This document shows positions 7,518 through 14,840 of a stretch of 38,589 nucleotides of DNA, piece by piece. Position 1 is the first letter of the stretch. Every line of letters starts with the position of its first letter. The notes beneath the pieces are model-generated. The model was not told the DNA's origin, did not search any database, and was given only the letters and a program-made list of their open reading frames with translations. The translations under genes were made by a program, and so were the position numbers. The DNA is from an uncultured Lachnospiraceae bacterium (GTDB lineage: Bacteria > Bacillota > Clostridia > Lachnospirales > Lachnospiraceae), in assembly GCA_934330725.1 (NCBI GenBank), contig CAKRGM010000023.1, forward strand, positions 1 through 38,589. The letters are read 5' to 3'.

Positions 7518-9083
7518 TTAATAAATTCTTTTTTTCCTTAAAAAGATTATCGGTGCAAAATATGAAATACCGGCTGCTATAAATGCAAATATTAATGAAA
7601 TTATATTACTTCCTGTTATCATATGCATCAGTGTATATACAACGTACACTGCAATTCCCATTATTATGGAACATGCCAGTGGAATTATAAATGTTTTTTT
7701 ATACTCAGGCCTGAAACCGGTATATTGATGCAGTTTAATTATATTTAAAACAAATATCAGCACAGGAAAGCTTGCATTGCCTATAACTACTGCATATATT
7801 CCAAGACCTGTGAACTTAAGCAGGATATATACAAGTATCACATGAACAACAAGTGATATAAATGAATGCTTCACCGGCATATTCATCCTGTCAATCCCCT
7901 GAAGAGCTGAACTGGTCACTGTGGATAATGTATAAAACACTACTGCTACCGCTCCGATTTTTAACATTATGCCGCCCTGTACGCAGTCATAGCGTGGGAA
8001 AAGAAGCTGTATTATATTCTGTCCAAGCACTGCAAGCCCGATAAATGATGGAATTGCAACAAACATGTTTGTCTTTAATGTATCCTTGAGTTTTCCATTA
8101 ACCCCATCAATATCATTTTTCACAAATGAAGCAACTATGCTTGGAAGCATTGCTGCTGACAGAGCAGAAGCAATACCCTGTGGTACACCAATGAGAAGAC
8201 TGTAGCTTGAGCTGAAATTTCCAAGATCATTAGCAATATTTTTTGAGATTTCTTTTCCGACCATTAAATTATTGAACATAATATCATCTATTACAGCACT
8301 TATCTGATAAAATGTCTGTCCTACAATGATTGGAATCATTGTTACTATTATCGTATGGTATACTCTTTTACTTTCCACAGATCTGCTTGCTTTATCGTGG
8401 CGCACCATTTTCATAAATGTAGGCCGGTAAATAACATAAAGAATCACAAGAAACATAAGTCCCATAAATGCACCGGCTGCTGTACCAAGTGTTCCACCTG
8501 CAGCGCCATATGCGGCAACTTTTTGTGTTTCCTTATATGCATTTACCAAAAGATAACCGGCAAGAATACTTACAACAGCATTAACTACCTGCTCAATAAG
8601 CTGTGACACTGCCGTGGGAATAGTTGTTCCCTGTCCCTGGTAAAAGCCTCTCATAACCCCCATTACTGCAACAAAAAATACTGTTGGTGCAAGTATCCTG
8701 AGAGGTATTGCCACTCCTGGAACACCTGCATAAAATACTCTTTCAATTGTATCTGCTCCAAAAAACAATATAAGTGATGCAGTTCCACCTGCACATAATG
8801 CTATTACCAGTGAACACCTGAATATCTTTGCTGCACTTTTATATCTTCTTGTTACAAACTTCGCTGAAACAAGCTTTGATACTGCCATCGGAAGTCCATA
8901 TGACGATAAAACCAATGCTATGTTATATACATTGTATGCTGTACTATATACGCCGTTTCCATCACTTCCAATAATATTCACCAACGGTATACGGTAAAGC
9001 ATACCTATAATTCTTACTATAATACCAGCCATTGCCAGTATTCCGCCATGTATCAAAAATTTTCTCTTTTTCTCTTCTGCCAT
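7518..9083 (-). CDS. SpoVB/MurJ-like polysaccharide flippase (MOP superfamily)
   Basis: 521 residues with about 14 hydrophobic segments and a short basic N-terminus, the pattern of the multidrug/oligosaccharidyl-lipid/polysaccharide exporters. The opening part (IVRIIGMLYRIPLVNIIG) and the overall length match the stage V sporulation protein B and Clostridial MurJ-like group, which move lipid-linked cell-wall or spore-cortex precursors across the membrane. SpoVB cannot be told from MurJ or another MOP flippase by sequence alone. I place the start at 9083, where GGAG stands 6 bases upstream; the in-frame ATG at 9095 has no such site. It may be cotranscribed with mcsA, 23 bases downstream. Confidence 0.8.
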   Translation of the reverse strand: MAEEKKRKFLIHGGILAMAGIIVRIIGMLYRIPLVNIIGSDGNGVYSTAYNVYNIALVLSSYGLPMAVSKLVSAKFVTRRYKSAAKIFRCSLVIALCAGGTASLILFFGADTIERVFYAGVPGVAIPLRILAPTVFFVAVMGVMRGFYQGQGTTIPTAVSQLIEQVVNAVVSILAGYLLVNAYKETQKVAAYGAAGGTLGTAAGAFMGLMFLVILYVIYRPTFMKMVRHDKASRSVESKRVYHTIIVTMIPIIVGQTFYQISAVIDDIMFNNLMVGKEISKNIANDLGNFSSSYSLLIGVPQGIASALSAAMLPSIVASFVKNDIDGVNGKLKDTLKTNMFVAIPSFIGLAVLGQNIIQLLFPRYDCVQGGIMLKIGAVAVVFYTLSTVTSSALQGIDRMNMPVKHSFISLVVHVILVYILLKFTGLGIYAVVIGNASFPVLIFVLNIIKLHQYTGFRPEYKKTFIIPLACSIIMGIAVYVVYTLMHMITGSNIISLIFAFIAAGISYFAPIIFLRKKRIY

Positions 9084-9113
9084 CTTACACTCCATAAGTA
9101 TTTTTACAGAGAT

Positions 9114-9142
9114 ATTATAATAATTATTATCTTCTTTTACAA
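9114..9142 (-). promoter_or_regulatory. Sigma-A-type promoter of the flippase-mcsAB-clpC unit
   Basis: Minus-strand -35 TTGTAA (9137-9142), 17-base spacer, -10 TATAAT (9114-9119), about 30 bases before the flippase start. No CtsR direct repeat or CIRCE element overlaps it. Confidence 0.6.
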
Positions 9143-9275
9143 CTCGATTTAAAATTTAATTATAAAAATTTAATTAACCAGATAATTTAATGATTATTTT
9201 TTTATATTATTCTGTAACACAGACAATCTCTCCTACATAATATTTTATTGTAAATAATCTTTGGAGGATTTTAAA

Positions 9276-9524
9276 ATGAGTGATTTAGCAGCAACAAACT
9301 GTGGTGGATGTGGCGGTTGCGATTGTAACGGAGGCTGCAATTCATGCATATGGATCATTATTCTTTTACTTTTATGCGGAGGCTGCAACAACGGTTCTTT
9401 CTTTGGAAACGGCTGTGATAATGGATGCGACTGCATCTGGATTATTATCCTTCTTATTTTCTGCTGCGGCTGCGGAAACAATGGTGGCGGCTGTGGCGGT
9501 TGCGGCGGTTGCGGCGGTTGCTAA
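9276..9524 (+). CDS. Glycine/cysteine-rich small protein, chorion-class HCB13-like
   Basis: 82 residues with 18 cysteines and many glycines. Two copies of one unit are visible: a Cys/Gly/Asn-rich stretch followed by a short hydrophobic block, IWIIILLLL at 25-33 and IWIIILLIF at 54-62. The tail is GCGGCGGCGGC, encoded by tandem GGCGGTTGC 9-mers. From memory this matches small Clostridial proteins named chorion class high-cysteine protein 13, whose function is unknown. The hydrophobic blocks are short for membrane spans, so a self-assembling, cross-linked surface or spore-coat protein is possible; this is inference. Start: ATG at 9276 with GGAGG 8 bases upstream. It has a strong downstream hairpin and diverges from the flippase gene. 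Confidence 0.8.
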   Translation: MSDLAATNCGGCGGCDCNGGCNSCIWIIILLLLCGGCNNGSFFGNGCDNGCDCIWIIILLIFCCGCGNNGGGCGGCGGCGGC

Positions 9525-9568
9525 GCTAAGCGCGTTACAACCATATAATTTCATAAACATCATTTTCA

Positions 9569-9600
9569 GGGCTGCCGGATTTATTCCGGCAGCCCCTTTA
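9569..9600. terminator. Terminator between convergent small genes
   Basis: 10-bp perfect GC-rich stem GGGCTGCCGG/CCGGCAGCCC (9569-9578 and 9586-9595) with a 7-base loop, followed on the plus strand by CTTTATCATTATT. It lies between the cysteine-rich gene and the convergent 49-residue ORF and can serve both. Confidence 0.7.
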
Positions 9601-9618
9601 TCATTATTGGAATTACAT

Positions 9619-9768
9619 TTACTTTTTATTTCCCATTGCCTTTTCCATTACGCATTCCGTATCTATTTCATAAATTGTATATTCATCATCCACCACCCTG
9701 TTTTGCATATTTACATTATCCTTAGCTTTATTTTGTTCTTCACAACATTCATAATCACTTTTTTCCAT
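9619..9768 (-). CDS. 49-residue acidic small ORF, unknown function
   Basis: Reading the minus strand gives an uninterrupted 49-codon frame, beginning MEKSDYECCEEQ and ending MEKAMGNKK. GGAG stands 6 bases before the ATG, and an alternative in-frame ATG lies four codons upstream at 9780. The protein is very acidic in its first two thirds, with three cysteines and a central DDEYTIYEID segment. I recognise no family. Support for it being real: a proper Shine-Dalgarno site, the same repeated leader element found before radA directly upstream, and a strong hairpin downstream. Against it: short length and no seen homologue. Confidence 0.5.
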   Translation of the reverse strand: MEKSDYECCEEQNKAKDNVNMQNRVVDDEYTIYEIDTECVMEKAMGNKK

Positions 9769-9774
9769 ATTAAT

Positions 9775-9874
9775 CTCCATTCCGCAGACACTTCACATCA
9801 CAGGAATCGCGAGCCGGATTTGAAATCCAGTTCTGCAATCATAACTGCTTTGTGGCATCTGCAGCACAAATAGC
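9775..9874 (-). repeat. 100-bp structured repeat, copy B
   Basis: Gap-free 100-bp match to the copies at 2627-2726 (82%) and 16480-16579 (71%). On the minus strand the outer stem is GCAGATGC with GTGTCTGC, fully paired when G-U is allowed even though four of its base pairs differ from copy A. The inner hairpin has one mismatch. The GGAG at its end serves the 49-residue ORF, 6 bases further on. Confidence 0.85.
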
Positions 9875-9957
9875 CGGCTCACTATATAATATTCATAATA
9901 TTTTATAGTTCGCATATATTATTATATATTTGCAATAAAAGACAAGGATGGTTCAAA

Positions 9958-10542
9958 ATGGCAAAAAAACTTCCAATAACTCCATTTGACCTTATAACTC
10001 TGCCACAATCCATGCAGATGTTCAAAGCAATTATACCGTATATGGATTATAACCTTCAAAAAAACCTGTCAATGCTTATCAGAATGAATGAATTTGAACA
10101 GACAATGCATTTTTATAATTCTCCGCACAGCAGAAACGCCTTTAAAAGCTGTAGCAGTAATATATCTTTTAACTCCGGTTCAATTAATGATTTCTTTTCC
10201 AATCCTGAAATAGTCAATTCAATACTAATATACTGTCCTGAAAAATATGCATCTATGATTAATAATTTCAGGAATTTTTCTACCATGTCCGATTTATTCA
10301 ATTCCTTTAATGATAATTCTCAAAAAGGAAATGATGTACATTCACCTTCCGGCTTTGATTTTTCCAATATTTTTTCCGGAAATAAAAATGGCTCAGATAT
10401 AATTTTTAATAAGTTTATGAATCCTGAACAGCAGAAGATGTATAATAAATACCTTGAAGAACTTGACCAGATTGAAAAAAAGGAATCGGCTGCATCTAAT
10501 CCGGTAAATAATAAAACAAATCCCGTATCCGGAACTGATTAA
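9958..10542 (+). CDS. Hypothetical protein, soluble, asparagine/serine-rich
   Basis: 194 residues that I do not recognise. The first 55 residues look helical and conserved in style (FDLITLPQSMQMFKAIIPYM, then a basic helix ending in EFEQTMHFY). A middle Asn/Ser/Phe-rich segment looks disordered, and the C-terminus is a charged helix (QQKMYNKYLEELDQIEKK) with a polar tail. No signal peptide or membrane span. AAGGATGG lies 6 bases before the ATG. It is followed at a 147-base interval by a 79-residue protein on the same strand and preceded by the cysteine-rich small gene. This small group might act together; that is only inferred from neighbourhood. Confidence 0.75.
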   Translation: MAKKLPITPFDLITLPQSMQMFKAIIPYMDYNLQKNLSMLIRMNEFEQTMHFYNSPHSRNAFKSCSSNISFNSGSINDFFSNPEIVNSILIYCPEKYASMINNFRNFSTMSDLFNSFNDNSQKGNDVHSPSGFDFSNIFSGNKNGSDIIFNKFMNPEQQKMYNKYLEELDQIEKKESAASNPVNNKTNPVSGTD

Positions 10543-10689
10543 GACAAAATCAGTATCTCCCGCATATTTAGGGCAAAGTACTCATATCATTAAAAGATCA
10601 TTAAAAGAATTTTTTATATTCAGGATTTGTATAAAGCAGGCTGTCAGTCTGCAATTCACCTGGGATATGTAGTAGAAATGAGGTTTATT

Positions 10690-10929
10690 ATGTCAGAACT
10701 TGATTTTAAAAAGCAGCTATTGATTAATGAGTTTAAAACTTTGTCAAAAGGAAAAAGTACTGAAGAAATTATTCCGCTTATGCTTGCCATTTCAAATAAA
10801 GCAAAGCAGTCAGGAATAAAATTTACTAATGATGATGTTTACCTTATTATTGATCAGATAAAAGACAATCTGAATGAAAAAGAGAAAAAAATACTGCCTC
10901 AGTTAATGATGCTTCTCGGTCAGAAATAA
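10690..10929 (+). CDS. Small helical hypothetical protein
   Basis: 79 residues, predicted all-helical and charged, with no cysteine and no membrane span. It ends in KEKKILPQLMMLLGQK, a helix style seen in several unnamed Clostridial small proteins. I choose ATG 10690 because GAGG lies 6 bases upstream; an upstream in-frame reading from 10627 has no Shine-Dalgarno site. It probably belongs with the 194-residue gene before it. Function unknown. Confidence 0.7.
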   Translation: MSELDFKKQLLINEFKTLSKGKSTEEIIPLMLAISNKAKQSGIKFTNDDVYLIIDQIKDNLNEKEKKILPQLMMLLGQK

Positions 10930-10974
10930 TAGCAAGCATAACAAACGTTTGCCTCTTAAAGCACCATAATCAGC

Positions 10975-10999
10975 AAAACGGCTGTCATAACGACAGCCG
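10975..10999 (-). terminator. leuS terminator
   Basis: Perfect 8-bp stem CGGCTGTC/GACAGCCG (10979-10986 and 10992-10999) with a 5-base loop. On the minus strand TTTT follows. It lies 19 bases past the leuS stop codon and may also stop plus-strand transcription from the 79-residue gene. Confidence 0.75.
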
Positions 11000-11017
11000 C
11001 CTTGTCTCATTATATGA

Positions 11018-13432
11018 TTATTTTCCTACGATATTTATAATTCTTCCCGGCACATAAATTTCTTTTACTATGTTTTCAGGATATTTATCTTTTAATACTT
11101 CTTTAGCAGCTGATAATGCTGTATCCTTGTCTGCCTCTGCTGAAATTGTAACTTTAGCCTTTACCTTTCCATTTACCTGGACAGCTATTTCAACTTCATC
11201 ATCCTTCATTGCTTCTTCGTCAAACTCAGGCCACTTATTATTTTCAAACACACTCGTAGTATGTCCTAATACTTCCCAGAGTTCTTCAGCAACATGTGGT
11301 GCAAATGGTGCAATAAGTGTAACCATTGTTTCCATTGTCTTCTTATCAATACCATTCTGCTTCTTTGCAAGTTCTATAAACTTGTTATTATATTCCATAA
11401 AACCACTGACAACCGTATTAAGGCTGAAGTTTTCAATACGTGTAGTTATATCATAAACCATCTTATGTCTTAACTTAACCATCTCAGTAGTTTCTTTGAA
11501 ATCTTTTCCTGCATTGCTTTCAACAAGATTCCAGAAACGTGAAAGGAATCTGTGAACACCATCAATACCTCTGTCATCCCATTCAGCATCAAGTTCTGGT
11601 GGTCCAACAAATAATTCATACATTCTAAGTGAATCACAGCCGTAATCTCTTACAAGATCATCAGGAGATACTACGTTTCCTTTTGACTTGCTCATTTTAG
11701 CGCCATCTTTACCAATCATTCCCTGATTGAACAGTTTCTTAAACGGCTCATCAAAGTCAATAACACCGATGTCACAAAGGAATTTTGTATAAAATCTTGA
11801 ATAAAGAAGATGAAGTACGGCATGTTCAACACCACCGATATACATATCTACAGGAAGATACTTATCAGCTTTTTCCCTGCTTACAAGTTCTTTATCATTC
11901 TTATTATCAACATATCTTAAGAAATACCATGATGATCCGGCCCACTGTGGCATTGTATTTGTTTCTCTCTTTGCCGGTTTTCCACACTTAGGGCATGTTG
12001 TGTTCACCCATTCAGGGATGTCTGCAAGCGGTGATTCACCTGTACCTGTTGGCTGATATTTTTCAACATCAGGAAGAAGTAATGGAAGTTCTTCTTCCGG
12101 AACCGGAACACATCCACAGTCAGGGCAGTGTACGATAGGAATTGGTTCGCCCCAGTAACGCTGACGTGAAAATACCCAGTCACGCAGCTTATAATTCTTC
12201 TTCTTACGTCCAATACCCATTTTCTCAATAAGTTCAGGTGCTTCTTTTTTAAGCACTGATGACTCCATGCCATTCCATTCGCCGGAGTTGATAACTGTAC
12301 CTTCTGCCTGAGTATATGGCTCTGTCATATCTTCAATTTCTTTTCCGTCTTTTGCAATTACCTGTATAATAGGAATATTAAATTTCTTTGCAAATGCAAA
12401 GTCTCTGTCATCATGTGCCGGAACACACATAATAGCACCTGTACCATAATCAGCAAGTACATAATCAGAAAGCCAGATTGGAACCTTCTTGCCATTTAAC
12501 GGGTTAATTGCATATGAGCCCGTAAATACGCCTGTCTTTTCCTTATCCTGCATTCTGTCTACATTTGAACGTGTTGAAGCCCTGTAAATATAATCCTCAA
12601 CATCTTTTCTTGTTTCATCAGTTGCAAGTTTTGCTGCCATTGCATGTTCAGGTGCAAGTACCATAAATGTAGCACCATGAAGAGTATCAGGTCTTGTTGT
12701 ATAAACTGTTATCTTTTCATCTGTTCCTTCAACCGGGAAATCAACCTCAGCGCCATATGAACGTCCGATCCAGTCTGTCTGCATCTTCTTAACCTTTTCC
12801 GGCCAGTCAAGCTTGTCAAGATCTTCAAGAAGTCTGTCTGCATACTTTGTAATTCTAAGCATCCACTGCTTTAAGTTCTTCTTTGTTACCTCAGCGCCAC
12901 ATCTTTCACATTTACCATTAACTACCTCTTCATTAGAAAGACCTGTCTTGCATGAAGGACACCAGTTGATTGGCATTTCTTTTTCATATGCCAGACCAGC
13001 TTTAAACATTTTAACGAATATCCATTGTGTCCATTTATAAAAGTTTGGATCTGTTGTGTTAACTTCCATGTTCCAGTCATGAACAGCAGAAATTTCTTTA
13101 ATCTGTCTTTTAATATTTTCAATATTAGCTGCAGTTGAAATCTTAGGATGAGTTCCCATCTTAATAGCATAGTTTTCTGCAGGAAGACCAAACGCATCCC
13201 AGCCCATTGGATGGATTACATAATATCCATGAAGCATTTTATATCTGCTCCATACATCGCTGATAACATATCCTCTCCAGTGACCTACATGAAGACCGCT
13301 GCCTGATGGATATGGGAACATATCAAGACAATAATATTTTGTTTTTTTTCCGTCATTAACGTTAATCGGGTTTGCCTGCCATCTTCCACGCCATTTCTTT
13401 TCTACGGCTTTGTGGTTATAAGTTGTAGCCAT
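11018..13432 (-). CDS. leuS: Leucyl-tRNA synthetase
   Basis: 804 residues, full length for bacterial LeuRS; it charges tRNA-Leu with leucine and edits mischarged products. Class I signatures are the HIGH-type HVGH at 48-51 and KMSKS at 579-583. A four-cysteine zinc motif lies around 158-178 and a second cysteine cluster around 436-483. The connective-peptide editing domain with its T-rich region (VYTTRPDT, 243-250) lies between the two catalytic halves. GGAGGATG precedes the ATG. A leucine T-box leader and its own promoter and terminator frame the gene, so it is a self-contained unit induced by uncharged tRNA-Leu. Confidence 0.98.
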   Translation of the reverse strand: MATTYNHKAVEKKWRGRWQANPINVNDGKKTKYYCLDMFPYPSGSGLHVGHWRGYVISDVWSRYKMLHGYYVIHPMGWDAFGLPAENYAIKMGTHPKISTAANIENIKRQIKEISAVHDWNMEVNTTDPNFYKWTQWIFVKMFKAGLAYEKEMPINWCPSCKTGLSNEEVVNGKCERCGAEVTKKNLKQWMLRITKYADRLLEDLDKLDWPEKVKKMQTDWIGRSYGAEVDFPVEGTDEKITVYTTRPDTLHGATFMVLAPEHAMAAKLATDETRKDVEDYIYRASTRSNVDRMQDKEKTGVFTGSYAINPLNGKKVPIWLSDYVLADYGTGAIMCVPAHDDRDFAFAKKFNIPIIQVIAKDGKEIEDMTEPYTQAEGTVINSGEWNGMESSVLKKEAPELIEKMGIGRKKKNYKLRDWVFSRQRYWGEPIPIVHCPDCGCVPVPEEELPLLLPDVEKYQPTGTGESPLADIPEWVNTTCPKCGKPAKRETNTMPQWAGSSWYFLRYVDNKNDKELVSREKADKYLPVDMYIGGVEHAVLHLLYSRFYTKFLCDIGVIDFDEPFKKLFNQGMIGKDGAKMSKSKGNVVSPDDLVRDYGCDSLRMYELFVGPPELDAEWDDRGIDGVHRFLSRFWNLVESNAGKDFKETTEMVKLRHKMVYDITTRIENFSLNTVVSGFMEYNNKFIELAKKQNGIDKKTMETMVTLIAPFAPHVAEELWEVLGHTTSVFENNKWPEFDEEAMKDDEVEIAVQVNGKVKAKVTISAEADKDTALSAAKEVLKDKYPENIVKEIYVPGRIINIVGK

Positions 13433-13469
13433 TTTTTCATCCTCCTGAATTAATAAATAAATAATAAAT

Positions 13470-13794
13470 GGACCTGCTTAAAAACAAAAAAACCTTTCAT
13501 CTCTGTTTAGAGACGAAAGGATAAATTCGCGGTACCACTCTAATTCATAAATAAATATAGAATCAATCTAAATTACTCATGCACTTGATATTCTGTAACG
13601 TGAATAAAACGTCTTATGTTACCTGCATAAATGCCATTCCCAAAAGAGACTCCAAAACGAGTTCAGCTATGATTCTTTACTGCTTTACACCAGACAGCAG
13701 CTCTCTAAAAAAGATATACCAGCCTACTACTTTTCTTCATTGTCTTTGCTATTATCTATTTCCACATTTTACTCATAAATGTATACATTGTCAA
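13470..13794 (-). promoter_or_regulatory. Leucine T-box leader of leuS with its promoter
   Basis: Minus-strand promoter TTGACA (13789-13794), 17-base spacer, TAAAAT (13766-13771). The leader contains the T-box core AGAGTGGTACCGCG (13541 down to 13528), which pairs with the tRNA acceptor end. The terminator stem CCTTTCGTCTCT/AGAGATGAAAGG (13493-13520) is followed by a long T-run on the minus strand. The likely specifier is CTC, a leucine codon, at 13661-13659 inside the conventional GAA-CTC-G context. Known mechanism: uncharged tRNA-Leu binds and prevents the terminator, allowing leuS transcription. Confidence 0.9.
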
Positions 13795-13894
13795 GAATTT
13801 TCAGATATTCTTATTTTTATTTTTCTTTTATTTATTGTTCTTTTTTTAATACATTAATTTAAAATATTTTATTTTTCGCTTTAAAGTGATAAAG

Positions 13895-13900
13895 TATAAT
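13895..13900 (+). promoter_or_regulatory. Putative -10 of the tyrA promoter
   Basis: A perfect TATAAT stands 22 bases before the tyrA start on the plus strand. No convincing -35 is visible, so this is a weak call. Confidence 0.35.
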
Positions 13901-13922
13901 AAGTTTATTATTTTGAAAGGTT

Positions 13923-14783
13923 ATGAAATTTATGAATAAGTTGAATATTGGCTTTATCGGTTTTGGGCTTATCGGCGGTTCTATTGCAAAAGCTGTCAAA
14001 GCGGTCCATCCTGAATATATTATTACTGTTACAAGCAGGACACTTGCTCCCCTTGAACTTGCAAAAAAGGAAAAAATCGTCGATATTATTGCTCCTGAAC
14101 CCGATTCAAATTTTTCAGACTGTGATATGATTTTTTTATGTACTCCTGTTATAACAATAACAAAATACCTTAAAGTTTTAAAAAAAATTAAGAAACCTTC
14201 ATGCATTATAACAGATGTCGGAAGTGTTAAAGGATACATTCATGAGGCTGTTAATGAACTCGGAATGCAGGATTGCTTTATCGGAGGGCATCCTATGGCA
14301 GGATCAGAAAAAACCGGCTATAAGAATTCCTCAAAAGAAATTCTTGTTAATGCAAAGTATGTCATTACTCCCTCTGAAAATGTAAAACCGGAACAGATTG
14401 AGCTTTACAAGTCTCTTATTGAAGAAATGAAAGCAATTCCTGTTATCATGGATTATAACCTGCATGATTATACTGTAGCCGGAATAAGCCATCTGCCACA
14501 TCTGGCATCAGCCTGCCTTGCCCGTCTTGTTATGGAAGCCGATGACAAGGAGACCCATATGCATCTGCTCGCTTCAACCGGGTTTAAAGATACTACACGG
14601 ATTGCTGCATCATCCCCGGAAATGTGGGAACAGATATGTGCAGCTAACACACAGCCCATAACTGAGTTGTTGGGAAAATACATAGATCTTCTGACCAGTG
14701 TAAAGACAAGCCTTGAAAATAACTCACCTGATGCTGTGCGTAAGCTTTTCTCTGAAACAAAAGAATACAGAGAAACATTTTAA
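13923..14783 (+). CDS. tyrA: Prephenate dehydrogenase
   Basis: 286 residues; NAD-dependent oxidative decarboxylation of prephenate to 4-hydroxyphenylpyruvate in tyrosine synthesis. The Rossmann motif GFGLIGGS is at 13-20, the family signature HPMAGSEKTGY at 123-133, and the helical dimerisation domain fills the second half. There is no ACT or chorismate mutase domain, so it is the short monofunctional form. The start is ambiguous: ATG 13923 is only 2 bases from GAAAGG, while the in-frame ATG 13932 is 11 bases away. It stands alone on the plus strand, distant from pheA at the right end of the window. Confidence 0.93.
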   Translation: MKFMNKLNIGFIGFGLIGGSIAKAVKAVHPEYIITVTSRTLAPLELAKKEKIVDIIAPEPDSNFSDCDMIFLCTPVITITKYLKVLKKIKKPSCIITDVGSVKGYIHEAVNELGMQDCFIGGHPMAGSEKTGYKNSSKEILVNAKYVITPSENVKPEQIELYKSLIEEMKAIPVIMDYNLHDYTVAGISHLPHLASACLARLVMEADDKETHMHLLASTGFKDTTRIAASSPEMWEQICAANTQPITELLGKYIDLLTSVKTSLENNSPDAVRKLFSETKEYRETF

Positions 14784-14840
14784 TTTTAAACTTTAATATA
14801 CTGAATAATAAGTATGTGCTTTACCTGCGATATTTCTTAA

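Noticed and set aside
9301..9873. 190-codon plus-strand frame rich in Ala/Val overlapping the Cys-rich gene
   Set aside because: It is a shifted reading of the GC-rich repeats, has no ribosome binding site, and runs through the terminator and repeat copy B.
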